Source: Catenisphaera adipataccumulans (lineage in GTDB: Bacteria; Bacillota_I; Bacilli_A; Erysipelotrichales; Erysipelotrichaceae). From it: a stretch of DNA of 64,000 nt. Below, piece after piece: positions 16,937 to 25,452 of the stretch. Within the stretch, counting starts at the first letter, position 1, and each line of letters begins with the position of its first letter. The notes beneath the pieces are model-generated. The model was not told the DNA's origin and made no database searches. It saw only the letters and a list, made by a program, of their open reading frames with translations. Location: contig NZ_JACHHK010000005.1 of assembly GCF_014202755.1 (NCBI RefSeq), positions 117,565-181,564 of the forward strand, in the 5' to 3' direction. Made by a program: the position numbers and the translations under genes.

Positions 16937-17473
16937 ATGAATTTAAAAGGATCAAAAACAGAACAAAATTTAATGACTGCTTTTGCAGGCGAAAGCCAGG
17001 CACGCGTAAAATATCAATTCTACGCATCGCAGGCAAAAAAAGACGGATATGTAAAATTGCAGAACATCTTTAATGAAACATCGGACAATGAAAAAGAACA
17101 TGCCAAATTGTGGTTCAAAGCACTGCACGATGGTATGCCTTCCACATTGGATAACTTGAAGGACGCAGCTGCCGGTGAAAATTACGAATGGACAGAAATG
17201 TACAAAGGCTTTGCCGAAACAGCACGTGAAGAAGGATTCACGGATCTTGCCCGTTTGTTTGACGGCGTTGCAGCCATTGAAAAACGTCACGAGGCACGCT
17301 ACAATGCGATGATCAAAGATGTGACCGACAATACGATGTTTGTCAAAGAAGATGAAACCGTATGGATCTGCCTGAACTGCGGTCATGTTTTCGTCGGCAA
17401 ACAGGCGCCGGAAAAATGCCCGGTATGTGCGCATCCGAAAGCATATTTCCAGGAATTAAAAGAAAACTATTAA
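16937..17473 (+). CDS. rbr: rubrerythrin
   Basis: Protein of 178 residues. The N-terminal ferritin-like four-helix domain supplies the diiron ligands (EsqA, ExxxH-type pairs in [13 protein letters not shown] and [10 protein letters not shown]). The C-terminal rubredoxin domain has CLNCGHVF and CPVCAHP for one Fe(SCys)4. Rubrerythrins reduce hydrogen peroxide in the cytoplasm of anaerobes, which points to an anaerobic or microaerophilic host. It is monocistronic with its own promoter, an AAGGAGG site and a perfect terminator. Confidence 0.95.
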   Translation: MNLKGSKTEQNLMTAFAGESQARVKYQFYASQAKKDGYVKLQNIFNETSDNEKEHAKLWFKALHDGMPSTLDNLKDAAAGENYEWTEMYKGFAETAREEGFTDLARLFDGVAAIEKRHEARYNAMIKDVTDNTMFVKEDETVWICLNCGHVFVGKQAPEKCPVCAHPKAYFQELKENY

Positions 17474-17478
17474 AAATT

Positions 17479-17512
17479 GCTTCTTGTGATTTTCACAAGA
17501 AGCTTTTTTTTT
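17479..17512 (+). terminator. terminator after rubrerythrin
   Basis: An 11-bp perfect stem (GCTTCTTGTGA, 17479-17489, with TCACAAGAAGC, 17493-17503) and nine T. The 3' arm also contains TTCACA, usable as the -35 of the next gene. Confidence 0.92.
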
Positions 17513-17520
17513 GATACTAT
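17492..17520 (+). promoter_or_regulatory. leaderless promoter embedded in a terminator
   Basis: TTCACA (17492-17497), 17-base spacer, extended -10 TGA-TACTAT (17515-17520). ATG 17527 follows after 6 bases, with no ribosome binding site. Confidence 0.6.
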
Positions 17521-17526
17521 AAGAGC

Positions 17527-17784
17527 ATGAAGTACAGTGTTTCAGAAATCCTGCCGTATTTGGATGAAGGCGAAACGGCAGTGGAAACCGAAAACCGGAT
17601 GATCGTCCGTAAAGTAAAGGATAAGATCTCGCTGTATCAGGATCACTGGCATACCAAGATCCCCGCCGAGGATTTTCTTACATTGTATGCGCAGTCTTCC
17701 TTTATATTGTATGACGCGGAGGATACAGGGATCTCTGAAGAAAAAGATGAAGAATATTATGCATGGCGGCGTCGGTCGCAGTAA
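17527..17784 (+). CDS. small acidic protein of unknown function
   Basis: Protein of 85 residues that I do not recognise. It is acidic, soluble, has no signal peptide or membrane segment, and ends in DEEYYAWRRRSQ. It is the first gene of a three-gene run with an AIM24-like protein and a CPBP protease. The predicted promoter would give a leaderless mRNA. Composition and codon use match the neighbours, so it is likely a real gene. Confidence 0.65.
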   Translation: MKYSVSEILPYLDEGETAVETENRMIVRKVKDKISLYQDHWHTKIPAEDFLTLYAQSSFILYDAEDTGISEEKDEEYYAWRRRSQ

Positions 17785-17796
17785 GGAGGAAGAATC

Positions 17797-18504
17797 ATGA
17801 AACTGAGTCATTTGGAAACAAACAATCGGAAATTTTCTGACAGTCACGGTCATTATTATGTGCTGGACTATCTGTCCAACGCAGACTTTGATCCGCAGAC
17901 TGCCTACTATATGGATAAGGCCGATAAACACCGCCGGCAGCTGGTCCTGGAATTCAGCGGCAACAATCAGGCTGCGATTCAGCAGGGCAACATGCAGTGG
18001 ATGGCCGGCCGCATTCATCCTGAAAGCGGCATTCAGGGAATGAGCGATCTGCTGGGCAAGGCAGTGAAAAATACAGTCGCAAAGCCACAGAAAAGTAAAC
18101 CGATCTACGGCGGTATTGGTCTGATGGCTTTGAAACCGACGTTGGATCATATTTTATTTTTTGAAGGATCTGAATGGGGCATAGGCGGTATCGGCATAAA
18201 GGATGAGGTGTTCCTGGCCTGTGACGGTACGCTGCAGTCCCGTCCGACAAAACCGCAGAATACAGTCAACGATCCAGAATATACCTTGATATTATATGGC
18301 TCAGGAACTATAGCAGTGAAATGCCCGGTCCAACGAGAAGAATTGGCAGAAGTGACGCTGAACGGTGATGAACTGCGGATCAGCGAAGCGAAAGCGATTT
18401 GTTGGTCAGGCAGCCTGGAGACGGCGACGACAACGAGCACGGAAGGCAAAGTGCTCGTGCTGCGCGGATCCGGCAAAGTTCTCTATTATCCGGCATCGAT
18501 ATAA
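17797..18504 (+). CDS. AIM24-family protein
   Basis: Protein of 235 residues after an AAGGAGGAA site, 12 bases downstream of the small acidic gene. The all-beta pattern with Gly-rich turns (YGGIGLMALKPT, EGSEWGIGGIGIKDEVFLACDG, LILYGSGTIAVKCP, VLVLRGSGKVLYY) matches the AIM24/tryptophan-RNA-attenuator-like fold. Bacterial members have no settled function. No signal peptide. Residues 60-90 (GNMQWMAGRIHPESGIQG) resemble the family block describing the surface-exposed loop. Confidence 0.65.
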   Translation: MKLSHLETNNRKFSDSHGHYYVLDYLSNADFDPQTAYYMDKADKHRRQLVLEFSGNNQAAIQQGNMQWMAGRIHPESGIQGMSDLLGKAVKNTVAKPQKSKPIYGGIGLMALKPTLDHILFFEGSEWGIGGIGIKDEVFLACDGTLQSRPTKPQNTVNDPEYTLILYGSGTIAVKCPVQREELAEVTLNGDELRISEAKAICWSGSLETATTTSTEGKVLVLRGSGKVLYYPASI

Positions 18505-18506
18505 CG

Positions 18507-19331
18507 ATGAATGAAAGAAAATTTAAGAAAGATGTCAGCCGCATGGCACTCTGTGCACTAGGCGTGGCCTTTTTTCAAACGATCGCCAGTGTCTTATATG
18601 TGTTGAATCCATCATGGAACCATCACGTCATGGTATTGGTGCAGACGGCGGCCGGCTGTCTGCCGGTGATTTTGATCGCATCAAAAACATGGAGGACCAG
18701 ACCATCTAAATTTCAGCTGCATACATCTTTATATACATTTATTCAAGAACTGGCCATGTTGATTGTTTTGGGCACCGCGGCTGCGGCGTGCTGGAACCAG
18801 GTCCTTGTGCATTGGCTGCCGGATGCGGCCGGCCCGGATCTTTCCATGCAGACGTCAGTTTCGTACAATCTGAGTCTGATCATCAGTGCGGTCTTTTTAG
18901 GACCGCTGTTGGAGGAGATGCTGTTCCGCGGTCTGCTGCTGCCGCAGGCGGCACGGTATGACCGTCGTTTTGCGATTTGTTTTACCTCAGAGCTGTTCGC
19001 ATTGGCTCATTTTAATGCGGCGCAGATGGTTCCGGCTTTTTGTGTTGGTTTGTTTTTGGGTCATATCTACCTGAAACAGGATTCGCTTGGATTGGTGATC
19101 TTACTGCACATGGGCTACAATGGCTATGGTTTTTTGGTCAGCGCGTTTCAGCTGCCGATCATCCAGGCGGCTGCATGGCTCATTTTGATTCTCGGTATCT
19201 TAGGCTGGATCCACTGGCTGATGCATCATTCCATTCAGCCGCGCCGGGTACCCTATTGGGGCAAGGCCCATCAGCGGCCGGCTGTATGGGTGCTGATCCT
19301 GCTGGCTGCTGTCTCTATTGTTTTCGCTTAA
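18507..19331 (+). CDS. CPBP-family intramembrane metalloprotease
   Basis: Protein of 274 residues with about seven membrane helices. The CAAX-protease/bacteriocin-processing motifs are intact: EEMLFRG (EExxxR), FALAHFN and HMGYNG for the second and third histidine motifs. ATG 18507 comes 2 bases after the AIM24 stop and no clear Shine-Dalgarno is visible, so translation is probably coupled. Family members act as CAAX-like proteases, in bacteriocin immunity or in signal-protein processing; the substrate here is unknown. Confidence 0.85.
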   Translation: MNERKFKKDVSRMALCALGVAFFQTIASVLYVLNPSWNHHVMVLVQTAAGCLPVILIASKTWRTRPSKFQLHTSLYTFIQELAMLIVLGTAAAACWNQVLVHWLPDAAGPDLSMQTSVSYNLSLIISAVFLGPLLEEMLFRGLLLPQAARYDRRFAICFTSELFALAHFNAAQMVPAFCVGLFLGHIYLKQDSLGLVILLHMGYNGYGFLVSAFQLPIIQAAAWLILILGILGWIHWLMHHSIQPRRVPYWGKAHQRPAVWVLILLAAVSIVFA

Positions 19332-19361
19332 GTACGGTTAAGATAAATTTATAAAAAAAGT

Positions 19362-19390
19362 TTGACAACTGTATTGGCAAATGATATATT
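19362..19390 (+). promoter_or_regulatory. tRNA operon promoter
   Basis: Consensus TTGACA (19362-19367), 17-base spacer, TATATT (19385-19390), about 20 bases before the first tRNA. Confidence 0.85.
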
Positions 19391-19410
19391 AATTGAGCAG
19401 TCAGCAATAT

Positions 19411-19487
<77 letters not shown>

Positions 19488-19514
19488 TATTGTTTGATTG
19501 GTTGTTGTTCAGAT

Positions 19515-19590
19515 GGGGTGTTAGCTCAGCTGGGAGAGCACCTGCTTTGCAAGCAGGGGGTCATCGGTTCGATCCCGATACGCTCCACCA
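19515..19590 (+). tRNA. tRNA-Ala (TGC)
   Basis: 76 bases with encoded CCA. Anticodon arm CCTGC-ttTGCaa-GCAGG. The acceptor stem contains the G3:U70 pair that identifies alanine tRNAs. Confidence 0.96.
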
Positions 19591-19604
19591 TTTTGTTTAT
19601 TCAT

Positions 19605-19628
19605 GCCCTCGCGAAGGGCTTTTCTTTT
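19605..19628 (+). terminator. terminator-like hairpin between two tRNA-Ala genes
   Basis: GCCCT (19605-19609) pairs with AGGGC (19615-19619), loop CGCGA, followed by TTTTTCTTTT up to one or two bases before the next tRNA. No room remains for a separate promoter. Confidence 0.6.
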
Positions 19629-19704
19629 GGGGTGTTAGCTCAGCTGGGAGAGCGCTTGCTTCGCATGTAAGAGGTCACCGGTTCGAACCCGGTACGCTCC
19701 ACCA
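19629..19704 (+). tRNA. tRNA-Ala (CGC)
   Basis: 76 bases with encoded CCA. Anticodon arm CTTGC-ttCGCat-GTAAG with one G-U pair. The acceptor stem and D-arm are identical to the preceding tRNA-Ala(TGC), including G3:U70, so it is an alanine tRNA reading GCG. It looks like a duplicate of its neighbour with a changed anticodon arm. Confidence 0.93.
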
Positions 19705-19708
19705 AGAA

Positions 19709-19740
19709 AATGCACCGTCTTGAAAAAGACGGTTTTTTTT
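19709..19740 (+). terminator. terminator of tRNA operon
   Basis: ACCGTCTT and AAGACGGT with a GAAA loop, followed by eight T. Confidence 0.9.
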
Positions 19741-19784
19741 GATATCGTTTTCATTATAAGTGTTGAAAGAGAAGGGAAAACTTT

Positions 19785-21314
19785 ATGAAAGCCAATGAAA
19801 TTGCCATTTTAATTACTATCATTGCTTACATGGTCTTTATGATCTGGATCGGCTATAAAGTGTCCGACCGGAATAAAACCGCTTCGGATTTCTTTTTAGG
19901 CGGCCGAAAGCTGGGACCATTCGTGACGGCGATGAGCGCCGAAGCATCCGATATGTCCAGCTGGCTGCTGATGGGGCTGCCCGGCGTGGCCTATTTATCC
20001 GGAGTTGCCTCGGCGGGCTGGACCGCGATCGGTCTGGCGGTCGGTACCTATGTGAACTGGCTGATCGTGGCGAAACGACTACGCCGCTATTCTGAACGTA
20101 TCGATGCGATCACGCTGCCGGAGTTTTTCTCCAAGCGTTATCACGATAAAAAGAAGGTATTGACGCTGATCGCGGCAATCTGGATCATCATCTTCTTTGT
20201 TCCGTATACCGCATCGGGTTTTGTCGCCTGCGGTAAACTGTTCAACAGCTTGTTCGGCATTGATTATCATGTGGCGATGATCGTCAGTGCTTCCGTGATC
20301 ATTATCTACACGACATTGGGAGGTTTCCTGGCTGCCAGTACGACCGATTTCATCCAGAGCATCATCATGAGCATCGCGTTATTGATGGTACTGGTCTTTG
20401 GCGTGCAGACGGCAGGCGGCTGGGATGCGGTCATTCAGAACGCCCAGGCACTGCCGGGCTATCTGAGCTTCACCAGCAGTTATGATGTCGCAACCGGCAA
20501 AGGCGTCGATATTTCCCTTTTGACCATTGTTTCAACGATGGCCTGGGGCTTGGGCTACTTTGGCATGCCGCATATTCTGCTGCGCTTTATGGCCATTGAA
20601 AACGAAGAGAAACTGAAAACTTCCCGCCGGGTGGCATCGATCTGGGTCGTGATTTCAATGGCAGTTTCAGTCTTGATCGGTATTGTCGGCTTAGCGATGG
20701 GCAAAGTCGGAGCGATCCCGCTGCTGGAAGGTTCTGCTTCTGAAACCGTCATCATTCAGATCGCACGGTTGTTGAGCACGCATGGCGTGATCTTTGCGCT
20801 GGCGGCCGGTTTGGTGATCTCCGGTATTCTGGCATCGACCATGTCCACATCGGATTCGCAGTTGCTGGCAGCTTCGTCTTCGGTGTCCAACGATATCTTG
20901 AACGGTTTCTTCCGGAAAGAATACCAGCAGAAACAACTGCTGAAAATTTCCCGCGGCAGCCTGCTGCTGATTGCTGTGATCGGCATCGTGCTGGCGTGGA
21001 ATCCGGATTCTTCCGTTTTCCAGATCGTTTCGTTTGCGTGGGCCGGCTTCGGTGCCACCTTCGGACCGGTCGTCTTATTGGCCCTGTTCTGGAAACGTTC
21101 TAACGTGTACGGTGCGCTGGTCGGCATGATCAGCGGCGGTGCCATGGTCTTCATTTGGCACTTTATCATCAGCACGTGGGGCGGCTGGTTCGGCATTTAT
21201 GAACTGCTGCCGGCTTTCGTACTGGCATTGGTTCTGAATATCATCGTCAGTCTGGCGACCGCAAAGCCGGATGCAGCGATGGCAGAAGAATTTGAAGTTG
21301 TCCATCAAAAATAA
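19785..21314 (+). CDS. putP: sodium/proline symporter
   Basis: Protein of 509 residues with 12-13 membrane helices of the sodium:solute symporter family. N-terminal motifs SDFFLGGRKLGPFVTAMSAEASDMSSWLL (substrate and sodium site region) and AVGTYVNWL, and the central YTTLGGFLAASTTDFIQS, follow PutP closely. It takes up proline with sodium. It has its own GAAGGGAAAA site after the tRNA terminator. The ctpA start follows after 30 bases. Confidence 0.92.
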   Translation: MKANEIAILITIIAYMVFMIWIGYKVSDRNKTASDFFLGGRKLGPFVTAMSAEASDMSSWLLMGLPGVAYLSGVASAGWTAIGLAVGTYVNWLIVAKRLRRYSERIDAITLPEFFSKRYHDKKKVLTLIAAIWIIIFFVPYTASGFVACGKLFNSLFGIDYHVAMIVSASVIIIYTTLGGFLAASTTDFIQSIIMSIALLMVLVFGVQTAGGWDAVIQNAQALPGYLSFTSSYDVATGKGVDISLLTIVSTMAWGLGYFGMPHILLRFMAIENEEKLKTSRRVASIWVVISMAVSVLIGIVGLAMGKVGAIPLLEGSASETVIIQIARLLSTHGVIFALAAGLVISGILASTMSTSDSQLLAASSSVSNDILNGFFRKEYQQKQLLKISRGSLLLIAVIGIVLAWNPDSSVFQIVSFAWAGFGATFGPVVLLALFWKRSNVYGALVGMISGGAMVFIWHFIISTWGGWFGIYELLPAFVLALVLNIIVSLATAKPDAAMAEEFEVVHQK

Positions 21315-21344
21315 TTTTATACGGACATGCAAGGAGGAAACGCA

Positions 21345-22748
21345 TTGAAAAAGAAAGTATTTAAATGGATCGGCGTCATCGTACTGTGTGTGGCTTGTTT
21401 TCTGGCCGGTCACTATCAGGCTTTGGCCGGTGCATCGGAACAAGACAAGGAAATGCGCAAGTTTCAGAAAGTCTATAACATCCTGACCAACGACTGGTAT
21501 TATGCCGATCAGGTCGATAATTTAGAAGAAACTTTGATGGAAAATGCGATCTCCGGCATGTCGACATTGGATAAAGATGAACATACCAATTATTTATCTT
21601 TGGAGCAGACAAAACTGTTTTCGGAAAGTCTGTCCGGATCACAAGTCGGATTGGGCGTGCAGTTTGATCAGAATGCCGACGGTAATCTGGTCATCCGTCA
21701 TGTTTATGTGAATTCAGCGGCGGATCAAGCGGGTCTGCAGCCAGGGGATATCATCACACAAATCAACAAGAAAGTGGTCAGCTCCATGGATGCCGATGAG
21801 ATCGTCAGCTATATTCAGTCACAGAAGAAAATAACGATTCATTACCAGCGGGACGGCGAAAGTCAGACCGTTGAGGTGAAACCGACCAATTTTGATTCCA
21901 CGGTCGCTTTGGAACTGCACGATGATTATGCGTATATGATCATCAGCAGTTTTTCATCGCAGACCGGAGAAGACGTCGCTGAGGCGATGCAGCGCGTGAA
22001 AGATGCCGGCATCAAGAAATTGGTGCTGGATCTGCGCGACAACACCGGCGGTTATCTGTCGGCGGCGCAGGATGTCGGAGCTTCCCTGCTGCCGGAAGGA
22101 TCGGTTTTGTTTATCGAGCATTATGCGGACGGTTCCACAAAGAAACAATACGTCAGCTCAGACTATGAACAGGTAAAAATGGATCAGATCGTCATTTTAC
22201 AAAACGGCGAGACCGCCAGTGCTTCGGAAGCGCTGATCGGTGCACTGAAAGATCAGTTAGGCGACACGGTCACGACGGTCGGCACGACGACTTACGGCAA
22301 AGGTACGGAGCAGGCACAGGAACAGTTTGATGACGGTACAGAATTGAAATATACGGTGGCAGAATGGTATACGCCGAAGAACAAAAGTATCAATAAGAAG
22401 GGATTCAAACCGGATCACAAAGTCAAACCATTGGCGGTCGCTGCTGTGAAATATAAAAAGTTCAAGAAAAAGGATGTCATCGAACCGAACACGGTCAAGA
22501 CCAATGCCAAAGCGCTGCAGACTTACCTGCAGTATCTTGGCTATCCGGTGGACCGCACCGATTCGTATTTTGATCAAGCCGGCAGCGAAGCCTTGAAACA
22601 GTTCCAGACGGACCACGGTTTGGAGGCAACCGGCACCTGTGACAAGAAAACATGGGATGCCGTGGTAGAGGCTGCAAAATATAAATATAATGATGAAGGC
22701 TACGCAGCAGATCCGCAGTATCAGGAGGCCATTCAACTCACAGAGTGA
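21345..22748 (+). CDS. S41 carboxyl-terminal processing protease with PG-binding domain
   Basis: Protein of 467 residues. I start it at TTG 21345, 8 bases after AAGGAGGAAA; the upstream in-frame ATG at 21327 lies before that site. An N-terminal signal anchor (about 5-25) is followed by a helical cap, a PDZ domain (about 95-175, [12 protein letters not shown]) and the S41 catalytic domain. That domain has the serine block [11 protein letters not shown] and the lysine in [10 protein letters not shown]. The C-terminus carries a peptidoglycan-binding-1 domain ([16 protein letters not shown]...[10 protein letters not shown]). It is a CtpA/CtpB-like cell-envelope protease that trims exported proteins at their C-termini. 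The terminator overlaps its last codons. Confidence 0.92.
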   Translation: MKKKVFKWIGVIVLCVACFLAGHYQALAGASEQDKEMRKFQKVYNILTNDWYYADQVDNLEETLMENAISGMSTLDKDEHTNYLSLEQTKLFSESLSGSQVGLGVQFDQNADGNLVIRHVYVNSAADQAGLQPGDIITQINKKVVSSMDADEIVSYIQSQKKITIHYQRDGESQTVEVKPTNFDSTVALELHDDYAYMIISSFSSQTGEDVAEAMQRVKDAGIKKLVLDLRDNTGGYLSAAQDVGASLLPEGSVLFIEHYADGSTKKQYVSSDYEQVKMDQIVILQNGETASASEALIGALKDQLGDTVTTVGTTTYGKGTEQAQEQFDDGTELKYTVAEWYTPKNKSINKKGFKPDHKVKPLAVAAVKYKKFKKKDVIEPNTVKTNAKALQTYLQYLGYPVDRTDSYFDQAGSEALKQFQTDHGLEATGTCDKKTWDAVVEAAKYKYNDEGYAADPQYQEAIQLTE

Positions 22749-22762
22749 ATGGCTTCTTTTTT
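22728..22762 (+). terminator. terminator overlapping the ctpA 3' end
   Basis: GCCATTC (22728-22734) and ACTC (22736-22739) pair with GAGT (22743-22746) and GAATGGC (22747-22753), with one bulged A and an ACA loop, followed by TTCTTTTTT. Confidence 0.85.
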
Positions 22763-22788
22763 CATCGCAAAGGGAGTATGGTAGAACT

Positions 22789-24756
22789 ATGGAAAAGTTT
22801 GAACTTGTCTCAAAGTATAAACCAGCCGGCGATCAGCCGGAAGCCATCCAGGAATTGGTCGATGGCTTGAACGAACATAAAAAGTATCAGGTTCTTTTAG
22901 GCGCTACCGGCACCGGCAAGACGTTTACGATTTCTAATGTGATCGCCGCCGTGAACCGGCCGACGTTGGTATTTGCGCATAATAAGACTTTAGCCGGCCA
23001 GCTGTATTCGGAATTCAAAGAATTCTTCCCGCATAATCGCGTAGAATATTTCGTTTCGTATTTCGATTACTATCAACCAGAAGCGTACCTGCCCAAGACC
23101 GATACCTATATTGATAAGAATACCAAGACCAACGAGGAGCTGGACATGCTCCGGATGGCGGCGGTCAACAGCGTGCTGGAGCGGCGGGACACGATCATCG
23201 TAGCCAGCGTGGCCTCCATCTACGGCGCCAGCAATCCTGATCAGTACCGTCACATGATCTATACCTTGCGGGCCGGTCAGGAAATCGACCGCAATGAATT
23301 GATGATGGCCTTGGTCCGGCAGCAGTACAAGCGCAATGACAGCGATCCGCAGCGCGGCACGTTCCGGGTCCGCGGCGATGTGATCGAAATCACCCCGGGC
23401 CATACGGATAAATATTTGATCCGCATCGAAATGTTCGATGATGAAGTAGAACGAATCTGCGAAGTGGACCCGGTGACCGGGCATGTCAACCAGGCGTATC
23501 AGGTGTACGTCATTTATCCGGCCAACGGCTATGCCACAAGCATGGATGTCATCAATCATGCGGCGGATACGATCAGCGAAGAGCTGGAAGAACGTCTGAA
23601 ATATTTTGATGAACAGGGCAAACCGCTGGAAAAAGAACGGCTGGAACAACGCTGCCGTTATGATATCGAAGCCCTGCGCCAATTCGGCGTCTGCCCGGGC
23701 ATTGAAAATTATTCCCGGCACATCGACGGCCGCAAACCTGGCCAGCGTCCGTATACTTTGTTTGATTATTTTCCGAAAGATTATTTATTGGTCGTGGATG
23801 AAAGCCATGTTTCTCTGCCGCAGATCCGCGGCATGTACAATGGCGACCGCGCCCGCAAAGAAGTCTTGGTGGAATATGGATTCCGCCTGCCCAGCGCACT
23901 GGATAACCGGCCGCTGACTTTTCCGGAATTCGAAAGCATGATCAATCAGGCGATCTTTGTTTCCGCTACGCCGGGGGACTATGAACTAGAAAAAACCAAC
24001 GGCAAGGTCGTCGAACAGATCATCCGGCCGACCGGTCTGCTGGATCCGGAAATTGAAGTCCGGCCGATCGAAGGACAAATCGATGATCTGGTCGATGAAA
24101 TCAAACAGCGGACTGCCAAACATCAACGTACCTTGATCACGACGCTGACCGTACGCATGGCTGAGGACTTAACAACCTACCTGCGCAATATGGATATGAA
24201 GGTTGCCTGGCTGCACCATGAAGTGAAGACCATCGAGCGCACAGAAATCATTCACGACCTGCGGCAGGGCAAGTACGATGTGTTGGTCGGCATCAACTTG
24301 CTTCGGGAAGGGTTGGATATTCCGGAAGTGAGCCTGATTGCGATCCTGGATGCGGATAAGGAAGGCTTCCTGCGTTCGAAGCGCAGTTTGGTGCAGATTG
24401 CCGGGCGGGCCGCTCGTAATGCGGAAGGTAAGGTCATCATGTATGCGGATACGATCACTGAATCCATGCGCTATGCGATCGATGAGACCGCCCGCCGCCG
24501 GAAGATCCAAATGGCCTATAATGAGGCGCACGGCATCGTGCCGAAGACGATCATCAAACCGATCCACGATGTTGTTCGTTCCAAGGAAACCAAAGAAATG
24601 ACCGCACGGTATTTGAAGAAGAAACGCATCGGTAAGAAACAGAAAGAAAAAATGCTGGCAGATCTGACCAAAGAAATGAAAGAAGCTGCGCGCACGCTGG
24701 ATTTTGAGCGGGCAGCACAGCTTCGGGATATTTTATTTGAGATGCAGGATGATTAA
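22789..24756 (+). CDS. uvrB: excinuclease ABC subunit B
   Basis: Protein of 655 residues, full length for UvrB. Walker [11 protein letters not shown], the DNA-clamping beta-hairpin around [19 protein letters not shown], helicase motif II VVDESH, motif [11 protein letters not shown] and the C-terminal UVR domain ([11 protein letters not shown]) are all present. With UvrA and UvrC it performs nucleotide excision repair; neither partner is in the window. ATG 22789 has AGGGAG only at an unusually long 12-base spacing. TATGGT ends 6 bases before the ATG, so a leaderless start is possible. Confidence 0.97.
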   Translation: MEKFELVSKYKPAGDQPEAIQELVDGLNEHKKYQVLLGATGTGKTFTISNVIAAVNRPTLVFAHNKTLAGQLYSEFKEFFPHNRVEYFVSYFDYYQPEAYLPKTDTYIDKNTKTNEELDMLRMAAVNSVLERRDTIIVASVASIYGASNPDQYRHMIYTLRAGQEIDRNELMMALVRQQYKRNDSDPQRGTFRVRGDVIEITPGHTDKYLIRIEMFDDEVERICEVDPVTGHVNQAYQVYVIYPANGYATSMDVINHAADTISEELEERLKYFDEQGKPLEKERLEQRCRYDIEALRQFGVCPGIENYSRHIDGRKPGQRPYTLFDYFPKDYLLVVDESHVSLPQIRGMYNGDRARKEVLVEYGFRLPSALDNRPLTFPEFESMINQAIFVSATPGDYELEKTNGKVVEQIIRPTGLLDPEIEVRPIEGQIDDLVDEIKQRTAKHQRTLITTLTVRMAEDLTTYLRNMDMKVAWLHHEVKTIERTEIIHDLRQGKYDVLVGINLLREGLDIPEVSLIAILDADKEGFLRSKRSLVQIAGRAARNAEGKVIMYADTITESMRYAIDETARRRKIQMAYNEAHGIVPKTIIKPIHDVVRSKETKEMTARYLKKKRIGKKQKEKMLADLTKEMKEAARTLDFERAAQLRDILFEMQDD

Positions 24757-25421
24757 TTTGGTTCGACCCAATTGATCGGCGCTTTGCCGTGGCGGGGCAA
24801 AAACAAATTGGTGCTTTTAAAATGGTTGCAGCCAAAGAAACCGCGATGCGCCGATAACGGGCTAGGATGCGGGCAGGTCAGGATCAGATGATTTGGATTG
24901 TCCAGCAGTTTCATCGCAGCCTTTGCTTTAGCGCCCCATAATAAGAAGACCACCGGGTCTTCTTTTTTATTGATCTGGGCAAGCACCCGGTCGGTAAATG
25001 TCTGCCAGCCCAGGTTCGCATGGGAAAGCGGTTTGCCTTCTTCGACGGTCAGGATGGTATTGAGCAACAGGACGCCTTGGCGCGCCCAATCGGTAAGATC
25101 ACCGTTTCGATGTAAGGAAATATGGTACTCCATTTCCAGTTCTTTATAGATATTTTGGAGCGAAGGCGGCAGCGGAAAGTCTGCCGGTACGCTGAAGGCA
25201 AAGCCTTGTGCCTGTCCTTGGCCGTGATAGGGATCCTGGCCGAGGATCACTACTTTGGTGTCGGCCAACGATGTGGTCTGCAGCGCGTTGAAAATGTGAT
25301 CGCGCGCTGGATAGATATGTTTCGTTTGATACGCTTCATTCAGGAAAGCGTGGATCTGCTGCATGTAGGGCTTGTCCTGTTCTTCCTGCCAAAGCGCATC
25401 CCAGTCGTTATTCAGATGCAT
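24753..25421 (-). CDS. ung: uracil-DNA glycosylase
   Basis: Family 1 UDG of 222 residues. The water-activating loop [17 protein letters not shown] and the leucine intercalation loop [14 protein letters not shown] are intact. It removes uracil from DNA. Its stop codon overlaps the stop of convergent uvrB, and no terminator lies between them. The start ATG at 25421 has a GGAGGA site, in contrast to the divergent folC, which has none. Confidence 0.97.
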   Translation of the reverse strand: MHLNNDWDALWQEEQDKPYMQQIHAFLNEAYQTKHIYPARDHIFNALQTTSLADTKVVILGQDPYHGQGQAQGFAFSVPADFPLPPSLQNIYKELEMEYHISLHRNGDLTDWARQGVLLLNTILTVEEGKPLSHANLGWQTFTDRVLAQINKKEDPVVFLLWGAKAKAAMKLLDNPNHLILTCPHPSPLSAHRGFFGCNHFKSTNLFLPRHGKAPINWVEPN

Positions 25422-25435
25422 GATCGATGTCCTCC

Positions 25436-25452
25436 AGTGTTATAATAACACT
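25436..25452. promoter_or_regulatory. symmetric bidirectional promoter of ung and folC
   Basis: Inverted repeat AGTGTTA-taa-TAACACT. On the plus strand it gives extended -10 TGT-TATAAT (hexamer 25441-25446). On the minus strand it gives TGT-TATTAT (25447-25442). The two -10 elements overlap almost completely. Confidence 0.65.

Noticed and set aside
21327..21345. ATG 21327 as start of the S41 protease
   Set aside because: It precedes the only good ribosome binding site (AAGGAGGAAA, 21331-21340); TTG 21345 has correct spacing and begins a normal signal anchor.
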